Positions 1-10,770 of a stretch of 64,000 nt of DNA are shown piece by piece. The DNA comes from Apostichopus japonicus (Eukaryota > Echinodermata > Holothuroidea > Aspidochirotida > Stichopodidae). Location of the stretch: the NCBI RefSeq assembly GCF_037975245.1, contig NC_092583.1, forward strand, positions 12,891,264 through 12,955,263, read 5' to 3'. Below the pieces are notes generated by a model. That model was not told the origin of the DNA and searched no databases. It saw nothing but the letters and a program-made list of their open reading frames with translations. Both the position numbers and the translations under genes were made by a program. Numbering within the stretch: the first letter of the stretch is position 1; every line of letters starts with the position of its first letter.

Positions 1-1417
1 GTGCGGGATAAATCAAGAAAGGTTGACCTTGCTGTGTATTCATCAAACTTTTGCAAATCCGAATTCTGCCAAAAAAGTGTGAAATAGGCCAGCATTAATG
101 GAACTGTATTAGCATATATGACAAACACATTGCAATGAACAGATGTGTTGATTCAATCACATACCTTTACTTGAATAGCATGGTACAGTGCAATAATTGC
201 ATAATTGAAAGGATAATGTTTTCTTTGGTTGTCTTCATCAAATAACGAATTACTTCCATGTTTTGATGCATCTTTACATTTCTTGAGGGATGCAAAATTA
301 GATATATGAAGGGATTTTGAAAAGATATATATATTTGTCTACGTTCGAACCATTTGTCTCCTATGTGCTCTACTATCATTTTGTACGCTCTAATTTACTC
401 AAGGTACTGATGAACTCAAATTTTCCCATACTATGCCAAGAATCCTGTATTGATTTAGTGACTATGTAAGGCTTATTTTAGGTAGTTCGGGAACGGAAAG
501 CCGGGCCTTAGCTTACACTGATAACATCTAATTTAATCAAAGTTCTGATCAACTCAAAATGTACAGAACATACACTTCCAATAGCGCGTGATTTTAATCC
601 CGCCTCACCACAGCGCAATCCAACAATGCGCGAGCCATGGGTGACATCATAATAACAATAACAAACTAGAATATGCTTCACAACTATATAAGCAGAACAA
701 ACAATTAATTACAGACGGGTGTACGTTTCATTTGCCTGTAGGCCCAAGCTATGCACCTATCAATGGAATGATTGTACCCTAAACATGGAGAGTTAAATGT
801 GGATCATTTGAATCCCATATGCCTCACTTTACCCATGGAGCTTTATAGCTCCATGCTTTACCTAAGATGTCAGTTATCAGCGTGACTGTGTTGTGAATCC
901 CTGGATCAGGGGTGAGTCGAAGTGGGTCATGATTATATCAGTGTTGCATTTATAAGCAAGACTGATGGCAGTAGGAAGTGTAGTGTATTTGTGTTGAACT
1001 TTAGACCCCCATATATATGCAAATTAGAACTGATGTCACATCAAGCTTCCACTTTCAATTGTTGTCATCTAACTGACATGCACCCAGTAGCATATATGCT
1101 TGCTGGAGGCAGCTCAGTTCCACTACTTCTAGCAGCAGGAACAACCGTTTAATATCTAACCATCCTGGACTTTGCCGTGCATCAAGTTATTTGTTCATTT
1201 CTGTGTAACTTTACCTGGTGTAGTTTGAAGATATGGTACAGCATCCAACACAAATACCACCAAATTACCAGCAGTTTTAAAACATTGCCATAATCGCCGA
1301 ATGCAGTTACTCCGACATCCCGCAATAGGGGTTGTTGTCATACCGTAGAACCTGTGTACACAGTCTCATAGGCAATGGCTACACTTGTGTCAATAACAAC
1401 GTTTGCCACAGCCATAA
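1..1417. other. Non-coding, no gene seen
   Basis: AT-rich sequence without convincing exons or repeats. The only local structure noted is a small perfect hairpin at 834-855 (9-bp arms CATGGAGCT/AGCTCCATG, 4-nt loop). If the exon ending at 1530 is a first exon, the promoter and 5' leader of that gene would lie here; no TATA box or initiator can be assigned by eye. Confidence 0.5.
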
Positions 1418-1530
1418 AGCAGGAGGTATATTGCTTATGCTGCAGTACGTACAGGGCTTAGCCATCGTTTAATTGAGGGTAGTGCAAGGCCCGATGAGGA
1501 GTACAGTCGAGGAATGAAGAATTATGAAAG
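1418..1530 (+). CDS. Possible 5' coding exon (or leader plus start codon)
   Basis: A frame is open from just after a stop at 1415-1417 to 1530, where a near-consensus splice donor (AAAG|GTGAGT, GT at 1531) follows. The open frame reads like protein (for example EEYSRGMKNYER near its end). An in-frame ATG at 1514-1516 would leave only MKNYE plus two bases of the next codon before the splice, so the region may instead be a 5' leader with a very short first coding segment. The exon ends in phase 2, while the next supported exon (16197) needs a phase-1 partner, so at least one unseen exon must lie between if they belong together. It could also be a chance open frame. No family recognised. Confidence 0.3.
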
Positions 1531-2600
1531 GTGAGTTTGTATCAATTCAATACCCCTTCATATAAATGGCAAATTTATGTGTGATTTGGAAAATAAGTAA
1601 TGGGAATGGGTTCACGAGACATTAAAGATGCCAAAACAGCATGAATTGAAAAATTGATTTCGTTTTGGGCCACATTTTCCATAGTTGTGTAACAATCAGC
1701 CATGTTTATTGGTAGTGAGTAGTCTGTATTTTAAGCAAATTGTTAAAAGGATAGATTAAAGTAGCCCTGGGATAATCTGCAGTTAGTAAATTTATGTTTG
1801 ATGTGTGTGTACATGTGTAATGCAGTGCAGGGATTATTCTTGTTGTTTTCAGTTAATTGGGAGACTGAATCGTGTTGCACAGGTATTACATGTGAGACTA
1901 TGAGTACATTGTAGTTTGTTCACAATTAATGTTAGTTTAATTTGGAAGTTTAGTCATATTACTTGTATTATTTAATAGTTGTAACTAAATTTTTTGGAAG
2001 TTAGTTTTCAAAGATATATCATGTTTGATGGTCTCTATTATTTTACATCAAGGTCAAAGTTAAATTGGGTCAACTTAGGTCAAAGTCTGTAAACATGACA
2101 TTCCATGAGTGAAAAGTTTTGAGCTTCAAACTTTTTGGTAGCAATTAGTAAGAAGATAATCGCAGTCGTGTTTAATGCAAGTCATGATGTCAGTTTAGGT
2201 CAACAGATCATGGTTGGAAAACCTCTATAGTACAATATCTGAAGGTATGAATGTAACTTAGGGGAACCTATAGTATGCTGAATAGATGATCCCATTGTTT
2301 TCCATAGAGTCAAAGGTCACTTGAAGTCAATTAGAGGTTAGTTATAGGTGAGAACCTTTATAATTAAGTCTCACTCTCATCACTGAAGAAGTGGGAATTT
2401 GTTTTGCTTTCTTTGTATTTGCATGTACATCAATCATTGCTGCAAGCCCATTATACTAAATTACACATTCTGATCAGCAATACTAAATCTAGATGAATAT
2501 AGTATCCACAGTTGCTTATCATATTGGCAAGAAATCACTAAATCAATTGACTTTCTGGCTTTGCAAATCTTTTTTTAATAGCATGGATGCAACTGAATAG
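1531..2600. other. Non-coding, several AGGTCA-like half-sites
   Basis: No gene is visible. Between about 2048 and 2320 the motif GGTCA recurs on the plus strand (TCAAGGTCA near 2048, then GGGTCA, AGGTCA, AGGTCA, AAGGTCAC). These resemble nuclear-receptor half-sites, but similar GGTCA-rich runs are common in invertebrate intergenic DNA, so regulatory use is only a possibility. Confidence 0.3.
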
Positions 2601-3260
2601 TCAAGTGGTGGGCCATCTTTGGAACTGTTGGTGAACCATGGAAGTGGAAAATGCCAAAATTGTCAAAAGACCAAGATGAAAGTTATCATAGCAAAGGAGA
2701 AGCAAAGCTATGTAGACCTGTTTGCATTGATAATCAATTGGAAGAAAGGAGGAGCCCTGTATGACTATGGGATCAAGCAATTACAATGGACACTACCAAA
2801 CCAAGTAAGTACTGTAAAAAGCCCATCCCATCCACTAATCTATCAGATTTTATTAAAATATTAGAAACTAGGTCAAAGTCATCCAAGGTCATCAGAGCCG
2901 CAATGAAGGTATGTTTCCTGGAAGTGTTGAAACCTGGAGTTCTAGCTGTAAAAGTTGAGTGCAAGCTTAGTATCCCAAGAGAGGATGAGATAAATCCATA
3001 TGGCCCAGATTGAGAGAAATGTAATAACCAGCAAATATGGGCAATTTTAGCTGGCAATTACACTAAAGGATGGTAAGATTAGGAGAAGATAAAGCATAAG
3101 TACTAAAAATCAAACACTAGAATATGTTTGATCTCAAAAGTAAACCAGCAAAAGAAGTTGACCATATAGCAGATTACAAATGAACAAGAGAACCAATACT
3201 CCTGAATGTAACTGAGCTATTAAAATGTGTGTGTGAAAAAAGATACGTTGTATGAAGTTT
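2601..3260 (+). pseudogene. Decayed coding-like segment of unknown origin
   Basis: Several adjacent plus-strand frames look protein-like but are broken. The first (to 2803) contains the Cys pair KCQNCQKTKMK and is followed by a GTAAGT donor-like site. The second (2786-3013) reads ILETRSKSSKVIRAAMK and ends INPYGPD-stop. A third (about 3121-3254) reads DLKSKPAKEVDHIADYK-stop-TREPILLNVTELLK. The frames overlap or are separated by stops, as expected for an old transposon gene or a gene relic with frameshifts. The CxxC element recalls zinc-finger tails of some DNA-transposon proteins, but no family can be named. Alternative: one or two exons of the plus-strand gene nearby, with the remainder chance. 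Confidence 0.3.
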
Positions 3261-3536
3261 TAATTGCATACTTCCACTATTGCAATAACTTGCTCAGAGA
3301 GATGACTGTGTACAAGGGGTGATCTTCATTTAAGCCAATGAAGTTTGAGTTGGAGACACAGTATTAAACACTTAGTAAAATTCAGCCTGAACAGCTGGTG
3401 AATCCTTATCACAACTTATACACCTTTTTAAACATTTCAAGAAGTATATTCGCACAGCTGCCACCCTAACACACAACAAAGTAAGTCAAAATACTAATAA
3501 CTTGAAAAAATAGTGGGTAGAGAGTACATTTCTCAG

Positions 3537-3740
3537 GACTTCATTTTTCTAAACTAGGTCAAATCTCCTTCAATCGTCCTGATTTTCATATCATCTGTAC
3601 TTTAACTTGTAAGTACTCATAAACATCCTAACTTACAAAATCGAAAATGATAGCTGGAAATTAGCCAAAAACAACAAGTTCGGTGGCTCATTTTAGGCAC
3701 TTTTTTGGCGGATGTACATTACCTAATTGTAGTATGCTAC
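3537..3740 (+). repeat. Dispersed repeat, copy 1 (partner at 5688)
   Basis: About 180 bp are clearly homologous to 5688-5872 in the same orientation. Both start with a CTTCATTTTTCTAA-type segment, share GGTCAAATCTCCTTCAAT and the following 40 bases almost exactly, then diverge with indels. No terminal inverted repeats were identified, so the element class is unknown. Confidence 0.7.
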
Positions 3741-5687
3741 CTTAAGCCTCGTGAAATTTTTCTTCTTCTCCTGAGGTAATCTGAACTACAAAGCATCAAA
3801 GTCTCTGTAATTATTTTTCTGTTTGATCCCCAATATTAACTTTTTAAGAGCTCAGTTGGGTCAAATTTGAGCTTGAAATGGATTTCTGCTCTAGCCGCGT
3901 TGCTGTGCTTTCAATCCATCTGTTTCTTACATTCTCTGGAAAAATTCCTTCTGTTGATTATTGTGTACTTCAAAAGTCCTTTATTATGCACAAACCTGTC
4001 TCCAGGTTCTGCGAGTCCTTTCTAAGGAGATGATAATCGGGCTGGGAGAGGGGGGTCCCAGACCTGGCATAGAGCAAAAGAAACACTAAATATAAATTTG
4101 ATCTTATTTGGGATTTAAAGAGTATAAATTCTTCAAGGAGATAACTGAACTGCAGGATAAAAGTTTACAACTGGCAGAAAGCAATTGAGATTGTAAAGTA
4201 GGTGTTTTTAGGTGTTTATTTATTGAGATTTCATTATAGAGGGCGCCCTCTAAACACTGCCTTGTGTTAAATAAGGTTAAAACTAGCCTCACAAGTTACT
4301 AGTCAAGGACTGCTATACCACATTTTCCTGTTACAGTTACATTTAATGCATATTTGTTCAATTCTACACCTTTCCCATGGTCTGCAAATAAGTAAAAGGG
4401 GGTTGGTGTTTACCGAGAAGAAGCAAAGTACATCACCAACTAACATTAACAGCTGGATTAAGCCAGGCCATGCCCATGTCAGGGCACATTTTGGGAGAAG
4501 CCAGTATATATTATATTTATGCATCTGAACCATGCAAATTGAGGTGTTTAGTTGTACTGTACCTTGCAGATTTTTTATATACTTGTGTCTCAATTAAGGA
4601 CTCACAAGTCAGAATTTGTTCTATGAATACTGTAAACCAGCCAATTATATAGACCTATATTGATGATTCTGCCATACATTTTTGACAACTACTGTAAGTT
4701 ACACATAAGTATAGCCCAACACAATGTATTTTAATACAGAGAAGTCAAAATGATACCCAGACTGACAATGACACATGGTAGGAGCACTATGCTGGCTATA
4801 CCTGGGACTATAGCATCCCAATTGCTAGTAAACAGCAGAGATCTGTGTTATCCCGGGCTTACTTTAGTTCTAGTTCATTGTTTTAACATTACTTACCTTC
4901 AGGTGTAAATTATGGCAGAAATCATGCTCTTCAACAACAACACTGACACGGCAGGGCTGAATCTGAACTGTATCAACTCTAGAACAATGAAATTCCAAGT
5001 ATAATTTGCTAATTTGTACTGCCCAAACATCATCTATAAGTGTTCAACTGTGTTACTTTTGATTACCGTTGCTAAGTAAATTTCATGAAACTTCCTTTCC
5101 ATAGTCCTTCAACTATGGTAATGCAATCTTGAATTTGAGCCTACTGAAATATGTTGGAGACTTGGAGTAGCATCATCTTCACCATTCTTTAAAATAATGT
5201 CAAACATTACAAAATGCAAGTTGCTATGTGAGACAAAAGCTCAGCCAAAAGTGAGTTATATGATCTCAACCCTGAAAATCCATTTTTTTAGCTAAATAAG
5301 AATTTTCCCCTTCAAAATCACTGAAGCATGAAATCATGAAACATTTCACCTGAAATATCAACGGCTACAGTAGCCTGACCATTTTAGCCTATAATTTGCT
5401 TTTTTGGGGCTAAACTGAGAGAAATCACATTTCTTATAAGCATACCACAATTATTCTTCTCCATTGACTAACACACTAAACTTGTCTTCCTTAGAGGGCC
5501 CCTAGAGCATAGAAGATATGCCCTTTATGGCATTCCTACCCATTTCCTCATAGCTGATGACTTGGCCTATCATGGCACTTGTTAATCCCATACCTTTAGC
5601 GTCAAGATTTTGAGCTGCAAGGGGTGAAAGTTTAGAGCTGTGGTCCCGCTCCTTTGAAATGGCTATCCGGGCAAAATCTCACCATTT
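3741..5687. other. Non-coding, no gene seen
   Basis: AT-rich sequence without supported exons. Open frames around 4104-4652 overlap on both strands, are at most 96 codons, have no recognisable motifs, and are of a length expected by chance at this base composition. Confidence 0.5.
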
Positions 5688-5872
5688 CTACTTCATTTTT
5701 CTAAGATAGGTCAAATCTCCTTCAATTGTCCTGATTTTCATATCATCTGTACTTTAACTTGTAATCTTAAAACTGTCCTAGTAATAAAATCAGTGATGAT
5801 ACCTGGAAATAAGCCCAAAAATAATTTTCCTGAGTGTGGCCGATATACATTGCCATATTGTGGTACACTGTC
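5688..5872 (+). repeat. Dispersed repeat, copy 2 (partner at 3537)
   Basis: Direct-orientation homologue of 3537-3740, with the same conserved GGTCAAATCTCCTTCAAT core followed by TGTCCTGATTTTCATATCAT. The two copies are about 2.1 kb apart, so this is either a local duplication or two insertions of one repeat family. Confidence 0.7.
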
Positions 5873-6198
5873 TAAGTGGTCAGTCTAATCATTTGATGCA
5901 ACGTCTTTATCGAACAACTTTGCAACTGAACACAAATAAGTTCCAGACCTATAGTTGAAGTGAATATACTGCAAACAGTAATCTTGGCGCTTTATACCCA
6001 ATTAGGCAGTAACTTTGCTGATGTTCCAGTTATAATATACAGCACCTATACTGTACCTGAGAGTGACAGAGTGACAATGGTTTATTCCCATCGTCCCCTC
6101 ATCCCCATTTTACACTGCACATAACCAGTAAACAGTTTCCTACAGGAAATTTTACCACACTGTATTTCTCCTCAAGGGGTATTTGCATTTCCCCTTAA

Positions 6199-6808
6199 AG
6201 CAGCATTTTACGTTGGGTCGCTTTTTTCCACCTTTTTAACACGTGCATCGATTTTTTTACATGTATCAATCATAAAACAGCAAACTAAGATACCATCCAA
6301 GTTTCACCCTGCCAAGAGCATTAATTAGCGAGTAATTAACGATTTATGTCGATAACGAGTAAGAGTGTCCTCGACAAAGTTTTCAGTCTCCAAATCCACT
6401 ACTTTGAATTCCACCAATCAGTGAATAGTATGTTTATTCATGATCATTTTGCGTTTGGTCGCCGTTTTCTACTCTTTTGACATGTCCATCAAGTTTTTTA
6501 CATACATCAAATCACAAAACAGCAAACTAAGATATTAGCCAAGTTTTTCCCTGCCAACAACGTTAGTTGGCGAGCATTCCACATACAAAATTAATCGCAT
6601 TCAGTTCCCCAAACCCACTAGTTTGAATTCAACCAATCAGAGATGCAGATTTAGTTATGAGCCGTAGCCAAATTGTTGCAAATTTTTTGACTTTTATGCC
6701 ACCATTTGAAGTAAGATTTAAGTAGATAAGCTAATTATGTATGTCGTTATGGCATAGTGGAGTCAGTGAGGTTGAAAAAAATCATAGAAAAGGACGCAAA
6801 ATGCTGCT
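6199..6808. mobile_element. 610-bp MITE with TTAA target duplication
   Basis: The element is bounded by TTAA at 6195-6198 and 6809-6812. Its ends are inverted repeats: left AGCAGCATTTTACGT, right (reverse complement) AGCAGCATTTTGCGT, one mismatch in 15. TTAA duplications are typical of piggyBac- and Kolobok-type transposons; no transposase is encoded, so it is non-autonomous. The interior is a diverged direct duplication of about 240 bp (roughly 6205-6445 and 6448-6670), each half containing the TTGCGT/TTACGT motif, an AAAACAGCAAACTAAGATA segment and a TTGAATTC-ACCAATCAG segment. Superfamily assignment is inference from the target site only. Confidence 0.75.
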
Positions 6809-7865
6809 TTAAAGTCATATGTCGTAGCGTCTACCTTCTGACAAGTGATGTACTCTTTAAAAACCTAGGCTGCGTCTAGAGGTATATAATCTTTTCTCAT
6901 GAGCTTTCCTATTTATTCAATACTGCTGTGTACTGTAGAAAGTAAAATGCAAAGTAACAAAGTACAGTTTACTGTATAGAGTAAATGTAAGTTTATCACG
7001 TAGAGGAAGCTGGAAAAACTCTGTTGCGATGCATGGTCAGAAAGTTCCTGTTCGAGCTGGCTCTTACAAGTTAATTAGAAATTTTTGGTAGAACAGACAA
7101 TAGCAGTTTGGTGTGAAGAGGAAGTGTCTTCGATATTTCTCCAAAGATGGGTGTGAACTTATGCAAACCTCAAATATCACATTTTACCAATATTTTGGGT
7201 ATTTCAAGGTCAAATTCGGTCACAATTAAAAGGTTTATTTTTGGTTTTTAATACAAAACTAGTAAGATATGTATAGTTATGATGCAAAGAATGAGCTAAA
7301 ACATCTTTTATATTAGTTATTAATGCTCTGATGAGCAGCTTATAGTGGCGTATATATGAGAGTAACATCAGCCCTACAGAAACATGCATACAAGGGGAAA
7401 TAGCACTGGTAACATTGTATCTTCATTCAAGGAGACCATGTTAAACATCATTAGAATCTATTGAAATGTATTTATTAAAAGTGTTCTGTCTTTGACTCCC
7501 TCCCCCCAACACCCCCCCCCCCCTAAACAACCTCCCCTAGTGCACTATGCAGATTTGTATACAGTATATTACTGACTTTTACTGCAAAGAGACTGCATAG
7601 CACATGCATTCAAGGTATACTGAATTATTTGGTATGGTAATCTTCTGCTTCAAATTGTCTGTATGCATGCAAAACCCAACCCCCCCCCCCTTCCACTCAC
7701 ATCTTCTACCCAACCCTATATCAGAATAGAAAATGAATGTGTACCAGTGCATACATGCACAGTGTGTACTTTATATGTGTTCAGTACAGTGTTATTTTAC
7801 ACCAAGCACTAATTAAAAACACAGTCCCACTGTCCACAATCATGTGCAGTACTACACACTGTACA

Positions 7866-8121
7866 TTTCATTTCATTTATTTGTTTCCACATTCAAAAGG
7901 TATTACACAATAATAGAATAAAATGTATGTGACAAGTGGAGGAGGTCTGAGAAAGCCGAGGCTCTTTCGAGGCAGACCCGCCACCCCCCCCCCCCCAACA
8001 ATATAAGAAAAAAAAAATGAATTGCACACACAAATAAACTACGTTACATAAGATAACATGATACTATTTAAAGAATTATCATATTATATACATACGTAAT
8101 GACAAAAAAAGAAAAAAAAAA
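7866..8121 (-). mobile_element. 5'-truncated LINE 3' end, CR1/L2-like
   Basis: Read on the minus strand, this segment ends in GGAAACAAATAAATGAAATG, the short-repeat tail typical of CR1/L2-type non-LTR elements, preceded by a GAAAGAGCCTCGGCTTTCTC hairpin-like 3' UTR motif. The insertion limits are visible because the neighbouring duplicate (about 8415-8440) reads straight through from CTGTACAT to GTATGTA, giving an empty site. No coding part remains. A poly-C run and A-rich stretches lie inside. Confidence 0.7.
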
Positions 8122-8775
8122 ACATGTATGTAATGGTGATTCAATACTGTGCATTTCAATGTCATATTAATATATTACAGTATATACTTGCAATGTAGTG
8201 TCTGCTTCTGCTATAGTTCACTAAGTTAAAAGTCTTTTATAATTTAAAATGAAGTTGAACCAGTGTACATATGTAGTACATATAGTACACACTATACATA
8301 TAGTACACACTATACATGTACAGTGTGTACTATGTATACACAGTACAGTGTTATTTTACACCAAGCACAATAAATACATAGTCCCACTGTTTGCATGCAA
8401 TCATGTACAGTACATACTGTACATGTATGTACTGGTCATTCAATTCAATACTGTGCATATTTCAATGTCATATTAATATATTACTTGCAATGTAGTGTCT
8501 GCTTCTGCTATATTTCACTAAATTAAAAGACTTATAGTATAAACTGAATGTTTAAGCAGTTTAACCTGTTATATTTAAATATATTTAAATTAGTTTAACC
8601 TGTACTAAACATGTACACACATATAGAACACACTGTACATGTATATGCACTGGTTCACATTCATTTTCTATTCTGATATAGGGTCGGGTAGAGGATGTGG
8701 GTAGGAGGGGGGTGAGTTACATGTAAACAGACAATTTGAAGTGCAGATTACAACCATATATGTATGTATGTATAT

Positions 8776-9003
8776 GTGATCTTCCCGCAAGCAGGAACTC
8801 GCGAAAGAAGCCATGGAGGCTTATAGACTCGCAAGCTGACCGAAGCCAATCTCTCGGCACACATCCATTTAACGTCCATGTCGGGAAGTTGTTATTGAAC
8901 AACACCCTTGCCAGACGACACACCTTGCTGTCAGCGGGAATCAAACCGGGGATCTCATGACTGGGAGACGCCGGCGTTAACCACTAGGCTATACACTCCG
9001 CCT
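8776..9003 (-). mobile_element. tRNA-derived SINE
   Basis: On the minus strand the element starts with a tRNA-like head. The A box is TAGCCTAGTGGTTAACGCCG (8971-8991), and the B box GGTTTGATTCCC lies at 8936-8947. It is followed by about 150 bp of body containing CTGCTTGCGGGAAG, and ends in an (ATAC)n tail near 8757-8776. These are the classical parts of a tRNA-derived SINE. It is inserted in the right arm of the 7.5-9.2 kb inverted repeat. The frames that overlap it are by-products. Confidence 0.8.
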
Positions 9004-9004
9004 A

Positions 9005-9178
9005 TATATAATTCAATACCTTGAATTCAATACCAAATTCAATACCTTCAATTCAATACCTCAATACCTTCAATTCAATACCAAAACCAATAATTCAATA
9101 CCTTCAATACCTTGAATAATATAATTCAATTCAATATATAATTCAATACCGCCAATATATAATTCAATACCTTGAGTG
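9005..9178 (+). repeat. Short tandem repeat of AATTCAATACC type
   Basis: About a dozen imperfect copies of AATTCAATACCTT with variable spacing. The left arm of the enclosing inverted repeat contains the single-copy counterpart (AAGGTATACTGAATTATT, about 7613-7631), so the array looks like a local expansion of one arm motif. Confidence 0.75.
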
Positions 9179-9290
9179 CATGTGTTATGCAGTCTCTTTG
9201 CAGTAAAAGTCAGTCACATACTGTATGCATATAAGAAGGGTAATTCTCCTGGAGGGCTTAATGCCTGATTATTGCTTTAATTCTTTTTAA

Positions 9291-9656
9291 AGGCATTGAT
9301 CGAGACTCGCCCCAAACCGCGTGCAGCCATTAAAGTTAACTTTCCGTTGCTTGCAAGTGACGTTTTGTTCGTGTCACTACAAAATGCAGACAGTACAGTA
9401 ATGAAACCTGATACGTTGTTATCTTTAGCTGGACCTGAGATGTCCATCGCTGTATTGCATGTACACTGTGCTTTGGTTATTGACCGCAGCTGTATGCACT
9501 GACTGTACACTTGTGTCTAATTACCAATGGTAGCAAGCTGTGTGTGTGTATTTTCTGTGATCGATGGTGGTGTCTAACACTTCTGTTATACCTCATTCGA
9601 AACTAGGTCAGATAACCGGCATTAGACGTTTTTTTGTGCGCGAGTCTTCACACCCT
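9291..9656. mobile_element. 366-bp TTAA-flanked MITE (copy 1)
   Basis: Bounded by TTAA at 9287-9290 and 9657-9660. The ends are imperfect inverted repeats (AGGCATTGA..GACTCGC left; AGGGTGTGAAGACTCGC from the right, reverse complemented). A second full-length copy at 46340-46701 is about 85-90% similar by eye over its whole length, which confirms both borders. No transposase is encoded; the open frames on both strands of this element are incidental. The target site suits piggyBac/Kolobok-type elements. Confidence 0.85.
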
Positions 9657-9704
9657 TTAAATTCCTGGCAAAAAACGCTGGCAACATATAGTAATAACGT
9701 GCTG

Positions 9705-9950
9705 CAGTGGTGGATCCAGGGTTTATGAAAGAGGGGGGATCATTTTAGGACATCACATGAGAGCACTGACAGCTTGTCTACATTGAAGGGGGGAGGGGGA
9801 TTTCTGGGGTTTATCTCACAGAAAATTGTAAAAGAGGAGCCCTTCTACCCCACCCACCAAAAAATCCAATGTACAATAATTTACAATGATGCACACACAG
9901 AATTAGGGGACTCAATCAGCCTGGTTGGGCATCCCCTGGATCTGCGCCTG
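9705..9950. mobile_element. hAT-like MITE, about 246 bp
   Basis: The left end CAGTGGTGGATCCAGGG and right end CCCCTGGATCTGCGCCTG are inverted repeats with the CAGNG start common in hAT elements. No clean 8-bp target duplication was found, so one border may be degraded. The interior is G-rich (runs after 9730 and 9783). A similar start (GTGGATCCAGGGATT) occurs at 46126. Confidence 0.5.
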
Positions 9951-10094
9951 GTGTGTGTACCTGTGTATGTATATGAAACATTTACCAATTTGTAAATATC
10001 TCAAGAAGTGAAAGTTTGTTAAATTTCAAATGTGGTGTAGTGACAGTTTCAAACTGTCAATTGAATCCCCAAACTCTTTTCTCGATACTTCAAT

Positions 10095-10770
10095 GCATTT
10101 CTGTGTGGGCCATTTGGACATTTGAGGTTGCTGCCTGGGCCCTGTTGCAGGAAAAAAAATATAATTCTTTGGATATCCCAATGGCCAATGTGGCCAACAC
10201 CACTAAACTAATGCTGTCTGTGTACATATATGCTCAAATTATGTGTGATCCCTGAGCCTTTTATGGATGTTCCCTGGGGCCCGGTACAGATAAAAGTTCT
10301 AAATGGTATTTTTTGCAAATTATGCAAACTACACAAATAATCATTGTCTTTTTGCACACAATTGAATCTAGTGTGGCTCATGAGCCCTTTCAGGCCTATC
10401 TGGACTCAGGTAGAGGGTACAAATTTAGTCATTGATATTTTTGAATATCCATGGAACTATAGGGTTTAGCCCCACTAAAAAGAATCAACTAATTGAACTC
10501 TTGACATTATTAAATCATGTGTATGCCACAGGATCTTTTTGGCCGATGCCTGGTTCCTGGTACATCATACAGTTGCTGTAATTGGTATTTTGGGATATCC
10601 AATGTCCAAAAGTTCAATGCCACTTAGAGAATCATCCTGCTCTCTTTCCACATAAATGAATCATATGTGGACCACAGGACCATTATTGGCTGCTGCCTGG
10701 ATGGGCCCTGGTACAGCAAAAAATTGGTGTATTTTTAGATACCCTTTATCTAACAGGTAAATACTGCAAA
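10095..10770 (+). repeat. Degenerate tandem repeat, period about 127-150 bp
   Basis: Five diverged units are recognisable by the block GCCTGG..CCTGGTACAG (starts near 10133, 10271, 10398, 10548, 10695), usually preceded by CACAGGA-C and followed by a GGATATCC-A and CACTAA-rich segment. Divergence is high, so the array is old. Confidence 0.6.

Larger units (their letters stand above)
7550..9232. repeat. 1.7-kb long inverted repeat
   Basis: Left arm 7550-7760 is matched in inverted orientation by two parts of the right side: 8634-8760 (sharing CATTCATTTTCTATTCTGAT and the GGGT-GGGTAGA-GATGTG block) and about 9170-9232 (sharing TTTTACTGCAAAGAGACTGC inverted). The right arm is split by a SINE (8776-9003) and an AATTCAATACC-type tandem array (9005-9175). 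The interior contains a direct duplication: about 7789-7865 plus 8123-8240 is repeated at 8349-8540. One copy is interrupted by a LINE 3' end. It may be an old TIR transposon or a rearranged inverted duplication. Confidence 0.7.

Noticed and set aside
2048-2320. Cluster of AGGTCA sites as a nuclear-receptor enhancer
   Set aside because: Spacing is irregular and GGTCA-rich runs are common in such DNA; no independent regulatory evidence.
8935-9003. Functional tRNA gene on the minus strand
   Set aside because: A and B boxes are present but the arms do not fold into a proper cloverleaf, and the head is followed by a SINE body and tail.
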